This document shows positions 27,813-36,698 of a stretch of 64,000 bases of DNA, piece by piece (within the stretch, counting starts at the first letter, position 1; every line of letters begins with the position of its first letter). Below the pieces are notes generated by a model. That model did not search any database. It was not told the origin of the DNA and saw nothing but the letters and a program-made list of their open reading frames with translations. The position numbers were made by a program, and so were the translations under genes. This DNA is from Pseudomonas viridiflava (GTDB lineage: Bacteria; Pseudomonadota; Gammaproteobacteria; Pseudomonadales; Pseudomonadaceae), in NCBI RefSeq assembly GCF_900590885.1, contig NZ_UUON01000050.1, positions 620,001-684,000 on the forward strand. The letters are read 5' to 3'.

Positions 27813-28343
27813 ATGGCCAAGATCGCCCCGCAATTGCCAATCGAAGTCGACAGCGAAACCGGTGTCTGGACTTCCGACGCCCTGCCGATGCTGTACGTGC
27901 CGCGCCATTTCTTCGTCAACAACCACATGGGGATCGAAGAAGTCCTGGGGGCCGACGCCTACGCCGAGATCCTCTACAAGGCCGGCTACAAATCCGCCTG
28001 GCACTGGTGTGAAAAAGAAGCCGAGTGCCACGGCCTGGAAGGCGTTGCGGTGTTCGAACACTACATGAAGCGCCTGTCGCAACGCGGCTGGGGCCTGTTC
28101 AAGATCCAGGACATCGACCTCGACAAAGGCACCGCCAGCGTCAAGCTCGAACACTCGGCCTTCGTCTACGTGTACGGCAAGGTCGGGCGCAAAGTCGACT
28201 ACATGTTCACCGGCTGGTTTGCCGGTGCCATGGACCAGATCCTTGAAGCGCGTGGCAGCAAAATTCGCACTGTAGCCGAACAAGTGTACGGAGGCTCCGA
28301 AGAGGGCCACGACGACGGCCTGTTCACCGTCAAGCCGTTGTAA
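27813..28343 (+). CDS. DUF5943/V4R-like protein of the dimethylglycine operon
   Basis: 176-residue soluble protein, 51 bp after the dipeptidase-like gene and 16 bp before dgcA. The sequence (MLYVPRHFFVNNHMGIEEVLGADAYAEILYKAGYKSAWHWCEKEAECHGL) recalls 4-vinyl-reductase-like small-molecule-binding domains, with His and Cys residues that could bind metal. The homologous gene keeps this position upstream of dgcA in P. aeruginosa. It may be an accessory or assembly protein for dimethylglycine demethylation. No catalytic role can be read from the sequence. Confidence 0.7.
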   Translation: MAKIAPQLPIEVDSETGVWTSDALPMLYVPRHFFVNNHMGIEEVLGADAYAEILYKAGYKSAWHWCEKEAECHGLEGVAVFEHYMKRLSQRGWGLFKIQDIDLDKGTASVKLEHSAFVYVYGKVGRKVDYMFTGWFAGAMDQILEARGSKIRTVAEQVYGGSEEGHDDGLFTVKPL

Positions 28344-28359
28344 GTCGAGGAACCGTGCC

Positions 28360-30420
28360 ATGGCTTTCGAAGCAATGTTTGCGCCGATCCAGATCGGCAA
28401 ACTGACCATCCGCAACCGCGTGCTCAGTACCGCCCACGCCGAGGTGTATGCCACCGACGGCGGCATGACCACCGACCGCTATGTGAAGTATTACGAAGAG
28501 AAAGCCAAGGGCGGTATCGGCCTGGCGATCTGTGGCGGCTCGTCGGTGGTGGCCATCGACAGCCCGCAGGAGTGGTGGAGTTCGGTCAACTTGTCGACCG
28601 ACCGCATCATCCCGCACTTCCAGAACCTGGCCGACGCCATGCACAAGCATGGCGCCAAGATCATGATCCAGATTACCCACATGGGCCGTCGCTCGCGCTG
28701 GGACGGCTTCAACTGGCCGACCCTGATGTCGCCGTCCGGCGTGCGTGAGCCGGTGCACCGCGCTACTTGCAAGACCATCGAGCCGGAAGAGATCTGGCGC
28801 GTGATCGGCAACTACGCCAGCGCCGCCAAACGCGCCAAGGCCGGTGGCCTGGACGGGGTGGAACTGTCCGCCGTGCACCAGCACATGATCGACCAGTTCT
28901 GGAGCCCACGGGTCAACAAGCGTACCGACGAATGGGGCGGCACGTTTGAAGGCCGCATGAAGTTCGGTCTGGAAGTGCTCAAAGCCGTGCGCGCCGAGGT
29001 CGGTGACGACTTCTGCGTGGGCATGCGCCTGTGCGGCGACGAGTTCCACCCGGACGGCCTGTCCCACGAGGACATGAAGCAGATCGCCAAGTATTACGAC
29101 GACACCGGCATGCTCGATTTCATCGGCGTGGTCGGCTCGGGCTGCGATACCCACAACACCCTGGCCAACGTTATCCCCAACATGAGTTATCCACCGGAGC
29201 CGTTCCTGCACTTGGCGGCCGGTATCAAGGAAGTGGTTAAGGTCCCGGTGCTGCATGCGCAGAACATCAAGGACCCGAACCAGGCCACGCGCATTTTGGA
29301 AGGCGGCTATGTGGACATGGTCGGCATGACCCGAGCGCACATCGCCGACCCGCACCTGATCGCCAAGATCAAAATGGGCCAGATCGACCAGATCAAGCAG
29401 TGCGTGGGCGCCAACTACTGCATCGACCGCCAGTACCAAGGGCTGGACGTGTTGTGCATCCAGAACGCCGCGACCTCGCGTGAATACATGGGCGTGCCGC
29501 ACATCATCGAAAAATCCACCGGAGCCAAGCGCAAAGTCGTGGTGGTGGGTGCCGGCCCGGCCGGGATGGAAGCCGCCCGTGTGGCGGCCGAACGGGGCCA
29601 CGACGTGACCCTGTTCGAGAAGAAAGAGTTTATCGGCGGGCAGATCACTACCGCCTCGAAAGCCCCGCAGCGTGACCAGATCGCCGGTATCACGCGCTGG
29701 TTCCAGCTGGAGCTGGCACGTTTGAAAGTCGACCTGCGCCTGGGCGTGGCGGCCGATGCCGAGACCATCCTCGACCTGCGCCCCGACGTGGTGGTGCTGG
29801 CCGTCGGCGGCCATCCTTTTATCGAACAGAACGAACACTGGGGCGCCGCTGAAGGCCTGGTGGTGAGCAGCTGGGACGTGCTCGACGGCAAAGTCGCGCC
29901 GGGCAAGAACGTGCTGGTGTACGACACCATCTGCGAATTCACCGGCATGTCGGTGGCGGATTTTCTTGCGGACAAAGGCTGCCAGGTCGAGATCGTCACC
30001 GACGACATCAAGCCGGGCGTGGCCATCGGCGGTACGTCGTTCCCGACCTACTACCGCAGCATGTACCCCAAGGAAGTGATCATGACCGGCGACATGATGC
30101 TGGAAAAGGTCTACCGCGAAGGCGACAAGCTGGTGGCGGTGCTGGAGAACGAATACACCGGCGCCAAAGAGGAGCGGGTGGTGGACCAGGTAGTTGTCGA
30201 GAACGGCGTGCGCCCGGATGAAGCCATCTACTACGCACTCAAGGAAGGTTCGCGCAACAAGGGCCAGATCGACGTCGAAGCGCTGTTCGCGATCAAGCCG
30301 CAGCCGTGCCTGAGCGAAGCGGGCGACGGGTACTTGCTGTTCCGCATCGGTGACTGTGTGGCGCAGCGTAATACCCACGCCGCGATCTATGACGCCCTGC
30401 GCCTTTGCAAAGACTTTTGA
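28360..30420 (+). CDS. dgcA: Dimethylglycine demethylase subunit DgcA
   Basis: 686-residue flavoprotein of the trimethylamine dehydrogenase/2,4-dienoyl-CoA reductase type. The N-terminal old-yellow-enzyme-like TIM barrel starts FAPIQIGKLTIRNRVLSTAH, with MIQITHMGRR at about residues 104-113. The central iron-sulfur region has CVGANYCIDRQYQGLDVLCIQN. The C-terminal FAD/NAD domain begins KVVVVGAGPAGMEAARVAAERGHDVTLFEKK near residue 392. It oxidises dimethylglycine to sarcosine, releasing formaldehyde, and works with DgcB and the ETF encoded downstream. A REPIN separates it from dgcB. Confidence 0.94.
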   Translation: MAFEAMFAPIQIGKLTIRNRVLSTAHAEVYATDGGMTTDRYVKYYEEKAKGGIGLAICGGSSVVAIDSPQEWWSSVNLSTDRIIPHFQNLADAMHKHGAKIMIQITHMGRRSRWDGFNWPTLMSPSGVREPVHRATCKTIEPEEIWRVIGNYASAAKRAKAGGLDGVELSAVHQHMIDQFWSPRVNKRTDEWGGTFEGRMKFGLEVLKAVRAEVGDDFCVGMRLCGDEFHPDGLSHEDMKQIAKYYDDTGMLDFIGVVGSGCDTHNTLANVIPNMSYPPEPFLHLAAGIKEVVKVPVLHAQNIKDPNQATRILEGGYVDMVGMTRAHIADPHLIAKIKMGQIDQIKQCVGANYCIDRQYQGLDVLCIQNAATSREYMGVPHIIEKSTGAKRKVVVVGAGPAGMEAARVAAERGHDVTLFEKKEFIGGQITTASKAPQRDQIAGITRWFQLELARLKVDLRLGVAADAETILDLRPDVVVLAVGGHPFIEQNEHWGAAEGLVVSSWDVLDGKVAPGKNVLVYDTICEFTGMSVADFLADKGCQVEIVTDDIKPGVAIGGTSFPTYYRSMYPKEVIMTGDMMLEKVYREGDKLVAVLENEYTGAKEERVVDQVVVENGVRPDEAIYYALKEGSRNKGQIDVEALFAIKPQPCLSEAGDGYLLFRIGDCVAQRNTHAAIYDALRLCKDF

Positions 30421-30439
30421 TGAGGTGAACGCGGTCAAA

Positions 30440-30528
30440 TGTGGGAGGGGGCTTGCCCCCGATAGCGGTGGGTCAGCTACAGCTATATCAACTGACACTC
30501 CGCCATCGGGGGCAAGCCCCCTCCCACA
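30440..30528. repeat. REPIN between dgcA and dgcB
   Basis: Inverted REP pair with TGTGGGAGGGGGCTTGCCCCCGAT at the left and its reverse complement at the right. Here the GAT tails face inwards across a 41-bp spacer, the opposite arrangement from most REPINs in this window. The spacer closely resembles that of the REPIN at 34530-34618. Confidence 0.9.
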
Positions 30529-30578
30529 TTAAAAAGCCAGTTTCACAGTAGACCTGTGTGGTCTGTGGGAGCTTCACC

Positions 30579-32522
30579 ATGTTGAACACCTTGCTGCCTA
30601 TTCTCTTGTTTGCCGCCCTGGGCCTCGCCGTCCTCGGCGCCCTGCGCCGGGTGAACATGTGGCGCCGTGGCCGCGCGTCCAAGGTCGACCTGCTGGGCGG
30701 CCTGCTGGCCATGCCCAAGCGCTACATGGTTGACCTGCACCACGTGGTCGCCCGCGACAAATACATCGCCAACACCCACGTCGCGACCGCCCTGGGCTTT
30801 GTGCTCTCGGCGTTGCTGGCGATCCTGGTGCACGGTTTTGGCCTGCACAACCGCATCCTCGGCTACGCCTTGCTGTTGGCCTCGGTGCTGATGTTCTTCG
30901 GTGCCACGTTCGTGTATCTGCGTCGGCGCAACCCGCCCGCGCGCCTGTCCAAAGGCCCGTGGATGCGCCTGCCGAAAAGCCTGATGGCCTTCTCGGTGAG
31001 TTTCTTCCTGGTGACTTTGCCGGTGGCCGGGATCCTGCCCGCCGACTTCGGTGGCTGGCTGCTCGCCGCCTTGTTGAGCCTGGGCGTGGCGTGGGGCGTG
31101 AGCGAGATGTTCTTCGGCATGACCTGGGGCGGCCCGATGAAACACGCCTTCGCCGGTGCCCTGCACCTGGCCTGGCACCGCCGTGCCGAACGTTTTGGTG
31201 GCGGCCGTTCCACCGGTTTGAAACCGCTGGACCTCAGCGACAAAACCGCGCCGCTGGGCGTGGAAAAACCCAAGGATTTCACCTGGAACCAACTGCTCGG
31301 CTTCGACGCCTGCGTGCAGTGCGGCAAGTGCGAGGCGGCGTGCCCGGCGTTCGCCGCCGGCCAGCCGTTGAACCCGAAAAAGCTGATCCAGGACATGGTC
31401 GTCGGCCTCGCCGGCGGCACCGATGCCAAGTTCGCCGGCAGCCCGTATCCGGGCAAAGCCATCGGCGAACACGGCGGCAACCCGCACCAGCCGATCGTCA
31501 ATGGCCTGGTCGATGCCGAAACCCTGTGGTCGTGCACCACCTGCCGCGCCTGCGTGGAAGAGTGCCCGATGATGATCGAGCACGTCGACGCCATCGTCGA
31601 CATGCGCCGCCACCTCACCCTGGAAAAAGGCGCGACGCCGAACAAGGGCGCCGAGGTCCTGGAAAACCTGATCGCCACCGACAACCCCGGCGGCTTCGCC
31701 CCGGGCGGTCGCCTGAACTGGGCGGCCGACCTGAACCTGCCACTGCTCAGCGACAAGGGCAGCTGCGACGTGCTGTTCTGGGTCGGCGACGGTGCCTTCG
31801 ACATGCGCAACCAGCGCACCCTGCGCGCCTTCGTCAAAGTGCTCAAGGCGGCCAAGGTCGACTTCGCCGTGCTCGGCCTGGAAGAACGCGACAGTGGCGA
31901 CGTCGCCCGGCGCCTGGGCGATGAAGCGACGTTCCAGCTGCTGGCCACGCGCAATATCCAGACCCTGGCCAAGTACAGCTTCAAGCGCATCGTCACCTGC
32001 GACCCGCACAGCTTCCATGTGCTCAAAAACGAATACGGCGCCTTCAACGGCGACTATGTGGTGCAGCACCACAGCACCTTCATGGCCGAGTTGATCGGCG
32101 ATGGCGCGCTGAACCTGGGCCAGCACAAGGGCAGCAGCGTGACCTATCACGACCCTTGTTATCTCGGCCGCTACAACGGCGAATACGAGGCGCCGCGCCA
32201 GGTGCTGCGCGCGCTGGGTATCGAGGTCAAGGAGATGCAACGCTCGGGCTTCCGTTCACGCTGCTGCGGCGGTGGTGGCGGCGCGCCGATCACGGACATC
32301 CCCGGCAAGCAACGTATCCCCGATATGCGCATGGACGACATCCGCGAAACCGGCGCCGAGCTGGTGGCCGTGGGTTGCCCGCAATGCACCGCGATGCTTG
32401 AAGGCGTGGTCGAACCGCGCCCGCTGATCAAGGACATTGCCGAACTGGTGGCCGACGCGTTGCTGGAAGATGCAGCACCGGTCAAAGCCCCGATCAAACG
32501 CGAACCTGCGGAGGTGCACTGA
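30579..32522 (+). CDS. dgcB: Dimethylglycine demethylation protein DgcB (Fe-S, CCG domain)
   Basis: 647-residue membrane-anchored iron-sulfur protein of the HdrD/GlpC type. The N-terminal ~190 residues contain several hydrophobic helices. CVQCGKCEAACP starts at residue 245 and CTTCRACVEECP follows, giving two 4Fe-4S sites. Two CCG-type cysteine-rich regions are in the C-terminal half (HDPCYLGRYNGEYEAPRQ... and CCGGGGG, with GCPQC). The start MLNTLLPILLF at 30579 follows GGGAG. It probably passes electrons from dimethylglycine oxidation through the ETF into the quinone pool. The stop overlaps the start of etfA (TGATG). Confidence 0.92.
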   Translation: MLNTLLPILLFAALGLAVLGALRRVNMWRRGRASKVDLLGGLLAMPKRYMVDLHHVVARDKYIANTHVATALGFVLSALLAILVHGFGLHNRILGYALLLASVLMFFGATFVYLRRRNPPARLSKGPWMRLPKSLMAFSVSFFLVTLPVAGILPADFGGWLLAALLSLGVAWGVSEMFFGMTWGGPMKHAFAGALHLAWHRRAERFGGGRSTGLKPLDLSDKTAPLGVEKPKDFTWNQLLGFDACVQCGKCEAACPAFAAGQPLNPKKLIQDMVVGLAGGTDAKFAGSPYPGKAIGEHGGNPHQPIVNGLVDAETLWSCTTCRACVEECPMMIEHVDAIVDMRRHLTLEKGATPNKGAEVLENLIATDNPGGFAPGGRLNWAADLNLPLLSDKGSCDVLFWVGDGAFDMRNQRTLRAFVKVLKAAKVDFAVLGLEERDSGDVARRLGDEATFQLLATRNIQTLAKYSFKRIVTCDPHSFHVLKNEYGAFNGDYVVQHHSTFMAELIGDGALNLGQHKGSSVTYHDPCYLGRYNGEYEAPRQVLRALGIEVKEMQRSGFRSRCCGGGGGAPITDIPGKQRIPDMRMDDIRETGAELVAVGCPQCTAMLEGVVEPRPLIKDIAELVADALLEDAAPVKAPIKREPAEVH

Positions 32523-33742
32523 TGAGCGACATTATCCGCCGCGACCCACGGGCCGAATGGATCGCCCGCAACCGCCTGCACCCGCTGCACGCGGCGATGC
32601 AACCGGTACAACACAGCTGGATGGGGCCTAACGGCGTTATCCGCAAAAACGTGCACGGTGTCGGTTTTATCGGCCCCAACGGCATCAAACGCATCGACCG
32701 CAGCGGCGCCCAGCAGGGTGGCGCAGCCAAGCGTACTGCGGCGGTGGAAGTGCAATTGCCGCTGCACCAGGTTGCCGCCCCGGCGTTCTACATCAACGTG
32801 GTGCCGGACATGGTCGGCGGCCGCCTGAGCAGCCACGACCGCGACCTGCTCGGCCTCGCGCGACAACTCGCCGGCAACGACGGCGCGGTGCTGGCGGTGG
32901 TGTTTGGTGAGCATAAGGAAAGTGCGTTCGCCACGGCGGGCGTCGATCGCCTGCTGGTGTTGGAAGGCCATGAGTTTGAAGGTTATGCACCGGAGCAACG
33001 CGTGCAGGGCCTGCGGGCTGTGGATAACCAGTTCAACCCGCGCCATTGGTTGCTGCCGGACAGCCGTAGCGGTGGCGGCGAACTGGGTCGGCGGTTTGCC
33101 GCGGCCCTCAAGGAACGCCCGGCCACGCGGGTGTGGCAGATCAAGGGTGACGAATGCATTGGCCGCGCCGGTGCCGGCCAGGAAGACCTGGCCCGGCCGC
33201 TGCCACGCCTGATCCTGGCCGCCGTCGAATGCGCCGAGCCGGTCAGCGAAACGCGTCACGAAGTGTTGCCGGTGGAGTTATCCACAAGCCTGGCACGCAG
33301 CCTGTCGCGCATCGAAGACCTGGGTGCGGTGGCGGTGGACCCTGGGGCTATACCGATGGCCGAGGCCGAATTCATTTTCTCCGGCGGCAACGGGGTCAAG
33401 GACTGGGCGCTGTTCCACCAGACCGCCGCTGCGTTGGGCGCCACCGAAGGCGCGTCGCGGGTGGCGGTGGACGATGGCTTTATGGCGCGTGATCGCCAGG
33501 TCGGCGCCAGCGGCACCTGGGTCACGGCGCGGGTTTACGTGGCGGTGGGGATTTCCGGCGCGATCCAGCACCTGCAAGGCATCGGTGCCTGCGACAAGGT
33601 GGTAGCCATCAACCTCGACCCCGGTTGCGACATGATCAAGCGCGCCGACCTGTCGGTGATCGGCGAAAGCGCCGCGATCCTGCAGGCCTTGATCGCTGCA
33701 GTCGACACCTATCGCAACGGCGCCAAGCGCGATGCAGCTTAA
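32522..33742 (+). CDS. etfA: Electron transfer flavoprotein alpha subunit (dgc operon)
   Basis: 406-residue ETF alpha subunit. The C-terminal FAD-binding domain is recognisable: VAVGISGAIQHLQGIGACDKVVAINLDPGCDMIKRADLSVIGES matches the ETF-alpha signature (with DP for the usual D-x-APIF). The N-terminal ~75 residues extend beyond a normal ETF alpha, as in the dimethylglycine-cluster version. It overlaps dgcB by one base and precedes etfB by 10 bp, indicating a dedicated electron acceptor for DgcAB. Two perfect DnaA boxes (33019-33027, 33278-33286) lie within the coding sequence. Confidence 0.88.
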   Translation: MSDIIRRDPRAEWIARNRLHPLHAAMQPVQHSWMGPNGVIRKNVHGVGFIGPNGIKRIDRSGAQQGGAAKRTAAVEVQLPLHQVAAPAFYINVVPDMVGGRLSSHDRDLLGLARQLAGNDGAVLAVVFGEHKESAFATAGVDRLLVLEGHEFEGYAPEQRVQGLRAVDNQFNPRHWLLPDSRSGGGELGRRFAAALKERPATRVWQIKGDECIGRAGAGQEDLARPLPRLILAAVECAEPVSETRHEVLPVELSTSLARSLSRIEDLGAVAVDPGAIPMAEAEFIFSGGNGVKDWALFHQTAAALGATEGASRVAVDDGFMARDRQVGASGTWVTARVYVAVGISGAIQHLQGIGACDKVVAINLDPGCDMIKRADLSVIGESAAILQALIAAVDTYRNGAKRDAA

Positions 33743-33752
33743 GGATATGGCC

Positions 33753-34523
33753 ATGACGACCACTGTAATCAGCCTGGTGTCCATCGGCGCCCACCCGACC
33801 TCCGGCCGCCCACGGCGCGCCGAGCAGGACGCGCGTGCCGTGGAGTTGGGCCTGCAACTGGCTGGGGATAAGTTGCAGGTGCTGCACGCCGGCAACATCC
33901 AGGAGCCGACCTTGCGCAGCTACCTGGGCATGGGTTTGCCGCAGTTGCACGTGCTGGAGCAACCGGCGGGTGCGGATGCCTTGCCGGTGCTCAGTGATTA
34001 TTTACGCGACGCCGGCGCCCAGGTTGTGCTCACCGGCAGCCAGGCGGAAACCGGCGAAGGCTCGGGCATGTTGCCGTTCCTGCTGGCCGAGCAATTGGGC
34101 TGGCCGTTGATTGTGGGCCTGGCGCAGGTTGAGTCCATCGACGGCGGCGTGGCCCATGTGCTGCAAGCCTTGCCCCGTGGCCAGCGGCGGCGCTTGAAAG
34201 TGCGTTTGCCGTTTCTGGCAACTGTGGATAACGCGGCGCCCAAGCCCCGCCAAAGCGCCTACGGCCCGGCGCAACGCGGGGAGTTGGCGGCGCATGAGGT
34301 TGAGGTTGAAGAGGATGAGTTATTCACAGGCGCCGTGTTGCAACCGGCCAAGCCGAGGCCCAAGCGGCTCAAGGTGATAAAGGCCAAGAGCGGCGCGGAC
34401 CGTATGAAGGCGGCGACGGCCAAGGCCAGCGGGGGCGGCGGGCAAGTGCTCAAGGGCCTCAGCCCGGAAGCCGGCGCGGACGCCATCCTCAAACTCCTCA
34501 TAGAAGAAGGCGTCGTACGCTGA
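33753..34523 (+). CDS. etfB: Electron transfer flavoprotein beta subunit (dgc operon)
   Basis: 256-residue ETF beta subunit. The start MTTTVISLVSIGAHPTSGRP at 33753 has AAGGA upstream at better spacing than the ATG two codons earlier. TGSQAETGEGSGMLPFLLAEQLGWPLIVGLAQVE corresponds to the conserved AMP-binding region of ETF beta. The Lys-rich C-terminal part (about 190-230) is unusual. Last gene of the dgc/etf operon and convergent with gbcA across the DnaA-box region. One perfect DnaA box (34223-34231) and one near match (34320-34328) lie inside. Confidence 0.87.
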   Translation: MTTTVISLVSIGAHPTSGRPRRAEQDARAVELGLQLAGDKLQVLHAGNIQEPTLRSYLGMGLPQLHVLEQPAGADALPVLSDYLRDAGAQVVLTGSQAETGEGSGMLPFLLAEQLGWPLIVGLAQVESIDGGVAHVLQALPRGQRRRLKVRLPFLATVDNAAPKPRQSAYGPAQRGELAAHEVEVEEDELFTGAVLQPAKPRPKRLKVIKAKSGADRMKAATAKASGGGGQVLKGLSPEAGADAILKLLIEEGVVR

Positions 34524-34529
34524 ATAAAA

Positions 34530-34618
34530 TGTGGGAGGGGGCTTGCCCCCGATAGCGGTGGGTCAGTTACCCATGTACTGACTGACACTCAGCCATCGGG
34601 GGCAAGCCCCCTCCCACA
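34530..34618. repeat. REPIN downstream of etfB
   Basis: Inverted REP pair beginning TGTGGGAGGGGGCTTGCCCCCGAT six bases after the etfB stop. The spacer GATAGCGGTGGGTCAG...ACTGACACTC is nearly the same as in the dgcA-dgcB REPIN (30440-30528), suggesting the two are recent copies. Confidence 0.9.
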
Positions 34619-34639
34619 GTGTTTTGTGGTGGTCCAGGT

Positions 34640-35028
34640 TTACCCACAATGCCTGTTAGCCTGCGTGTGGATAAGATGTTCGTTACCTTCTGCAGGCCAC
34701 GTAGATAAGGGTCTGTAGGGTTCTGTTCAAAAAGTGATCAATCCCGGATTTTCCCCTCCAAATCCCGTTGAAACCCTCGGTTTTACTCACTCGCACTCGG
34801 TTTTCCACAGATCCCCCAAAGTTGCCCCCAAAGTCTGTTGGCGCTTCTGTGGATAAGGTGTTTGCGTTCCTCTACAGCCCATACAAACCGTGGCTTACAG
34901 GCTTTAGATCAAAAAACAACCAATAGAGGATAAAACCCCTGACTTTGAATAAGTCACGGATTTTCTTGAGTTTATTTCAGAGAAAAACAGCAGTTGCCCA
35001 CAATTGCTGTGGGTGGCTCTGTGGATAA
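34640..35028. other. Intergenic DnaA-box cluster with AT-rich segment
   Basis: In the ~500-bp gap between convergent etfB and gbcA there are three perfect DnaA boxes reading TGTGGATAA on the plus strand (34666-34674, 34848-34856, 35020-35028). Near matches are TTACCCACA (34640-34648), TTTTCCACA (34801-34809) and TTGCCCACA (34994-35002). An AT-rich stretch lies at about 34905-34990. Three further perfect boxes lie just upstream in etfA and etfB. About 0.5 perfect boxes would be expected by chance in 64 kb. No gene is seen in the gap. A DnaA-titrating (datA-like), reactivating or origin-like element is the simplest reading. Confidence 0.65.
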
Positions 35029-35120
35029 GTTGTTGGGCAATGGCTGGAGGGCAGGGCAGTTGGGGGTTGTCAGGGTTCTGGCTGTTTTTTGTACAGCGCA
35101 GAACCCAGACACTCAAAGCG

Positions 35121-36416
35121 TTACTCGTGTGCCGCCACACCCTTGAGGTAAGGCGCAGGCGCCGCGCCCAGGTTGTTCAGCAGGCGTTCGCTGTACCAAT
35201 CCACAAAGTTGACCACGCCAAACTCGTAGGTCTTGGAGTACGGGCCGGGCTGGTAAGCGGTGGAGTTGATGCCGCGCTGGTTCTCTTCGGCCAGGCGACG
35301 GTCCTGGTCGTTGGTGGCGTCCCACACCTGGCGCATGCGGTCGACGTCGTAGTCCACGCCTTCGACGGCGTCCTTATGCACCAGCCACTTGGTAGTGACC
35401 ATGGTTTCCTGGGCGCTGATCGGCCACACGGTGAACACAATGATGTGGTCGCCCATGCAGTGGTTCCACGAGTGCGGCAGGTGCAGGATGCGCATCGAGC
35501 CCAGGTCCGGGTTCTTGATGCGGCCCATCAGCTTGGCGCAGCCTTGCTTGCCGTCGAGGGTCATCGACACGGTGCCCTTGAGCAGCGGCATGCGCACGAT
35601 GCGGTTACGCAAGCCGAAGCTCGCGTGGGCGTAAGGGATCTTCTCGGCGTCCCAGGCGGCGGCGGAGGCGGCCACGTGGTCCTTGAAGGCCTGGTCGGCG
35701 CGCGGGTCGGTGACGTCGTCCCATTCCAGCAGGGTTTTCAACAACTCCGGGTGCGACGCGTTGCAGTGGTAGCACTCGCGGTTGTTTTCCAGCACCAGCT
35801 TCCAGTTGGCTTTCTCCATCAAGGTGGTGGTAATCGCCACCTTGGTGTTCTCCATATCGTAGGGTTCCATGTAATGGTTGAGCGTCGACAGGAAGTCATC
35901 GATGGCCGGCGGGTTCTCGGCCAGGCTGATAAAGATGTAACCGCCAGCGGTCTTCACGTTCACGGGTTTGAGGCCGTACTGCTTCATGTCGAAGTCAGCG
36001 CCCATCTCGGTGCCGGCGAACAACAGGCGGCCGTCCAGCTCATAGGTCCACTGGTGGTAATGGCAGACCAGTTTGGCAACCTTGCCCTTGTCGCTGGTGC
36101 ACAGGCGCGAGCCACGGTGGCGGCACACGTTGTGGAACGCATGCACCACGCCCTCGGCGCCACGGATCACGATGATCGGGTTCTTGCCGATCTGCAGCGT
36201 GATGTAGTTGCCCTTGGTGGGGATCTCGCAGGTCATGCCGGCAATCAACCACTCTTTCTGGAAGATCTCCTGCATGTCGATATCAAACAACCGCTCATCA
36301 GAGTAGAACGGCTGCGGCAGCGAATAGGTGCGCTCGCGCTCTTGCAGCATTTGCGCGGTGGCCTTGCGTGCGGGTTCCAGCGGATCGCCCAAGCTTAAGG
36401 TTGCGGTGACGTCCAT
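35121..36416 (-). CDS. gbcA: Glycine betaine demethylase oxygenase subunit GbcA
   Basis: Rieske-type oxygenase converting glycine betaine to dimethylglycine and formaldehyde. 431 residues from MDVTATLSLGD (ATG 36416, AGGA upstream). The frame stays open for a further 1.4 kb upstream, but that is antisense to gbcB. The Rieske motif is C98-x-H100...C118-x2-H121 (CRHRG, CHYHQW). The mononuclear iron site is around NNRECYHCNASHPEL near residue 205. It is divergent from gbcB, which supplies electrons. GbdR activation is known for the P. aeruginosa homologue. Confidence 0.95.
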   Translation of the reverse strand: MDVTATLSLGDPLEPARKATAQMLQERERTYSLPQPFYSDERLFDIDMQEIFQKEWLIAGMTCEIPTKGNYITLQIGKNPIIVIRGAEGVVHAFHNVCRHRGSRLCTSDKGKVAKLVCHYHQWTYELDGRLLFAGTEMGADFDMKQYGLKPVNVKTAGGYIFISLAENPPAIDDFLSTLNHYMEPYDMENTKVAITTTLMEKANWKLVLENNRECYHCNASHPELLKTLLEWDDVTDPRADQAFKDHVAASAAAWDAEKIPYAHASFGLRNRIVRMPLLKGTVSMTLDGKQGCAKLMGRIKNPDLGSMRILHLPHSWNHCMGDHIIVFTVWPISAQETMVTTKWLVHKDAVEGVDYDVDRMRQVWDATNDQDRRLAEENQRGINSTAYQPGPYSKTYEFGVVNFVDWYSERLLNNLGAAPAPYLKGVAAHE

Positions 36417-36698
36417 CGTGTGTGTCCTCATGGCCATTCTGTGTGGCCGAGATAAGTGGCTAATCAGGTTTGCAGCAAGGCGTAAAAAAAGCGTCGTTGT
36501 TGGGAGCGAGTGTGGGGCCGGCGAATGCCAGAACCTTATCCATGAGCGACATGGCCCACTCTGATCCCGACGCGCAACCCCCGTGGTATGGGGGCTGGTC
36601 GCGATAAGTATGTGAATGTCGCAGATAGGTAAATGGGCGGTTGCGGCGTTACGCAGAATCGCCACCATAAAGCCGAACATCGGCAGTGGAGAGTCAGC
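36417..36698. promoter_or_regulatory. gbcA-gbcB divergent promoter region
   Basis: 282 bp between divergent genes. It contains short inverted repeats such as CCCCCGTGGTATGGGGG (36579-36595). GbdR operators should lie here because both genes belong to its regulon in P. aeruginosa, but I could not pinpoint them. No coding sequence is evident. Confidence 0.5.
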
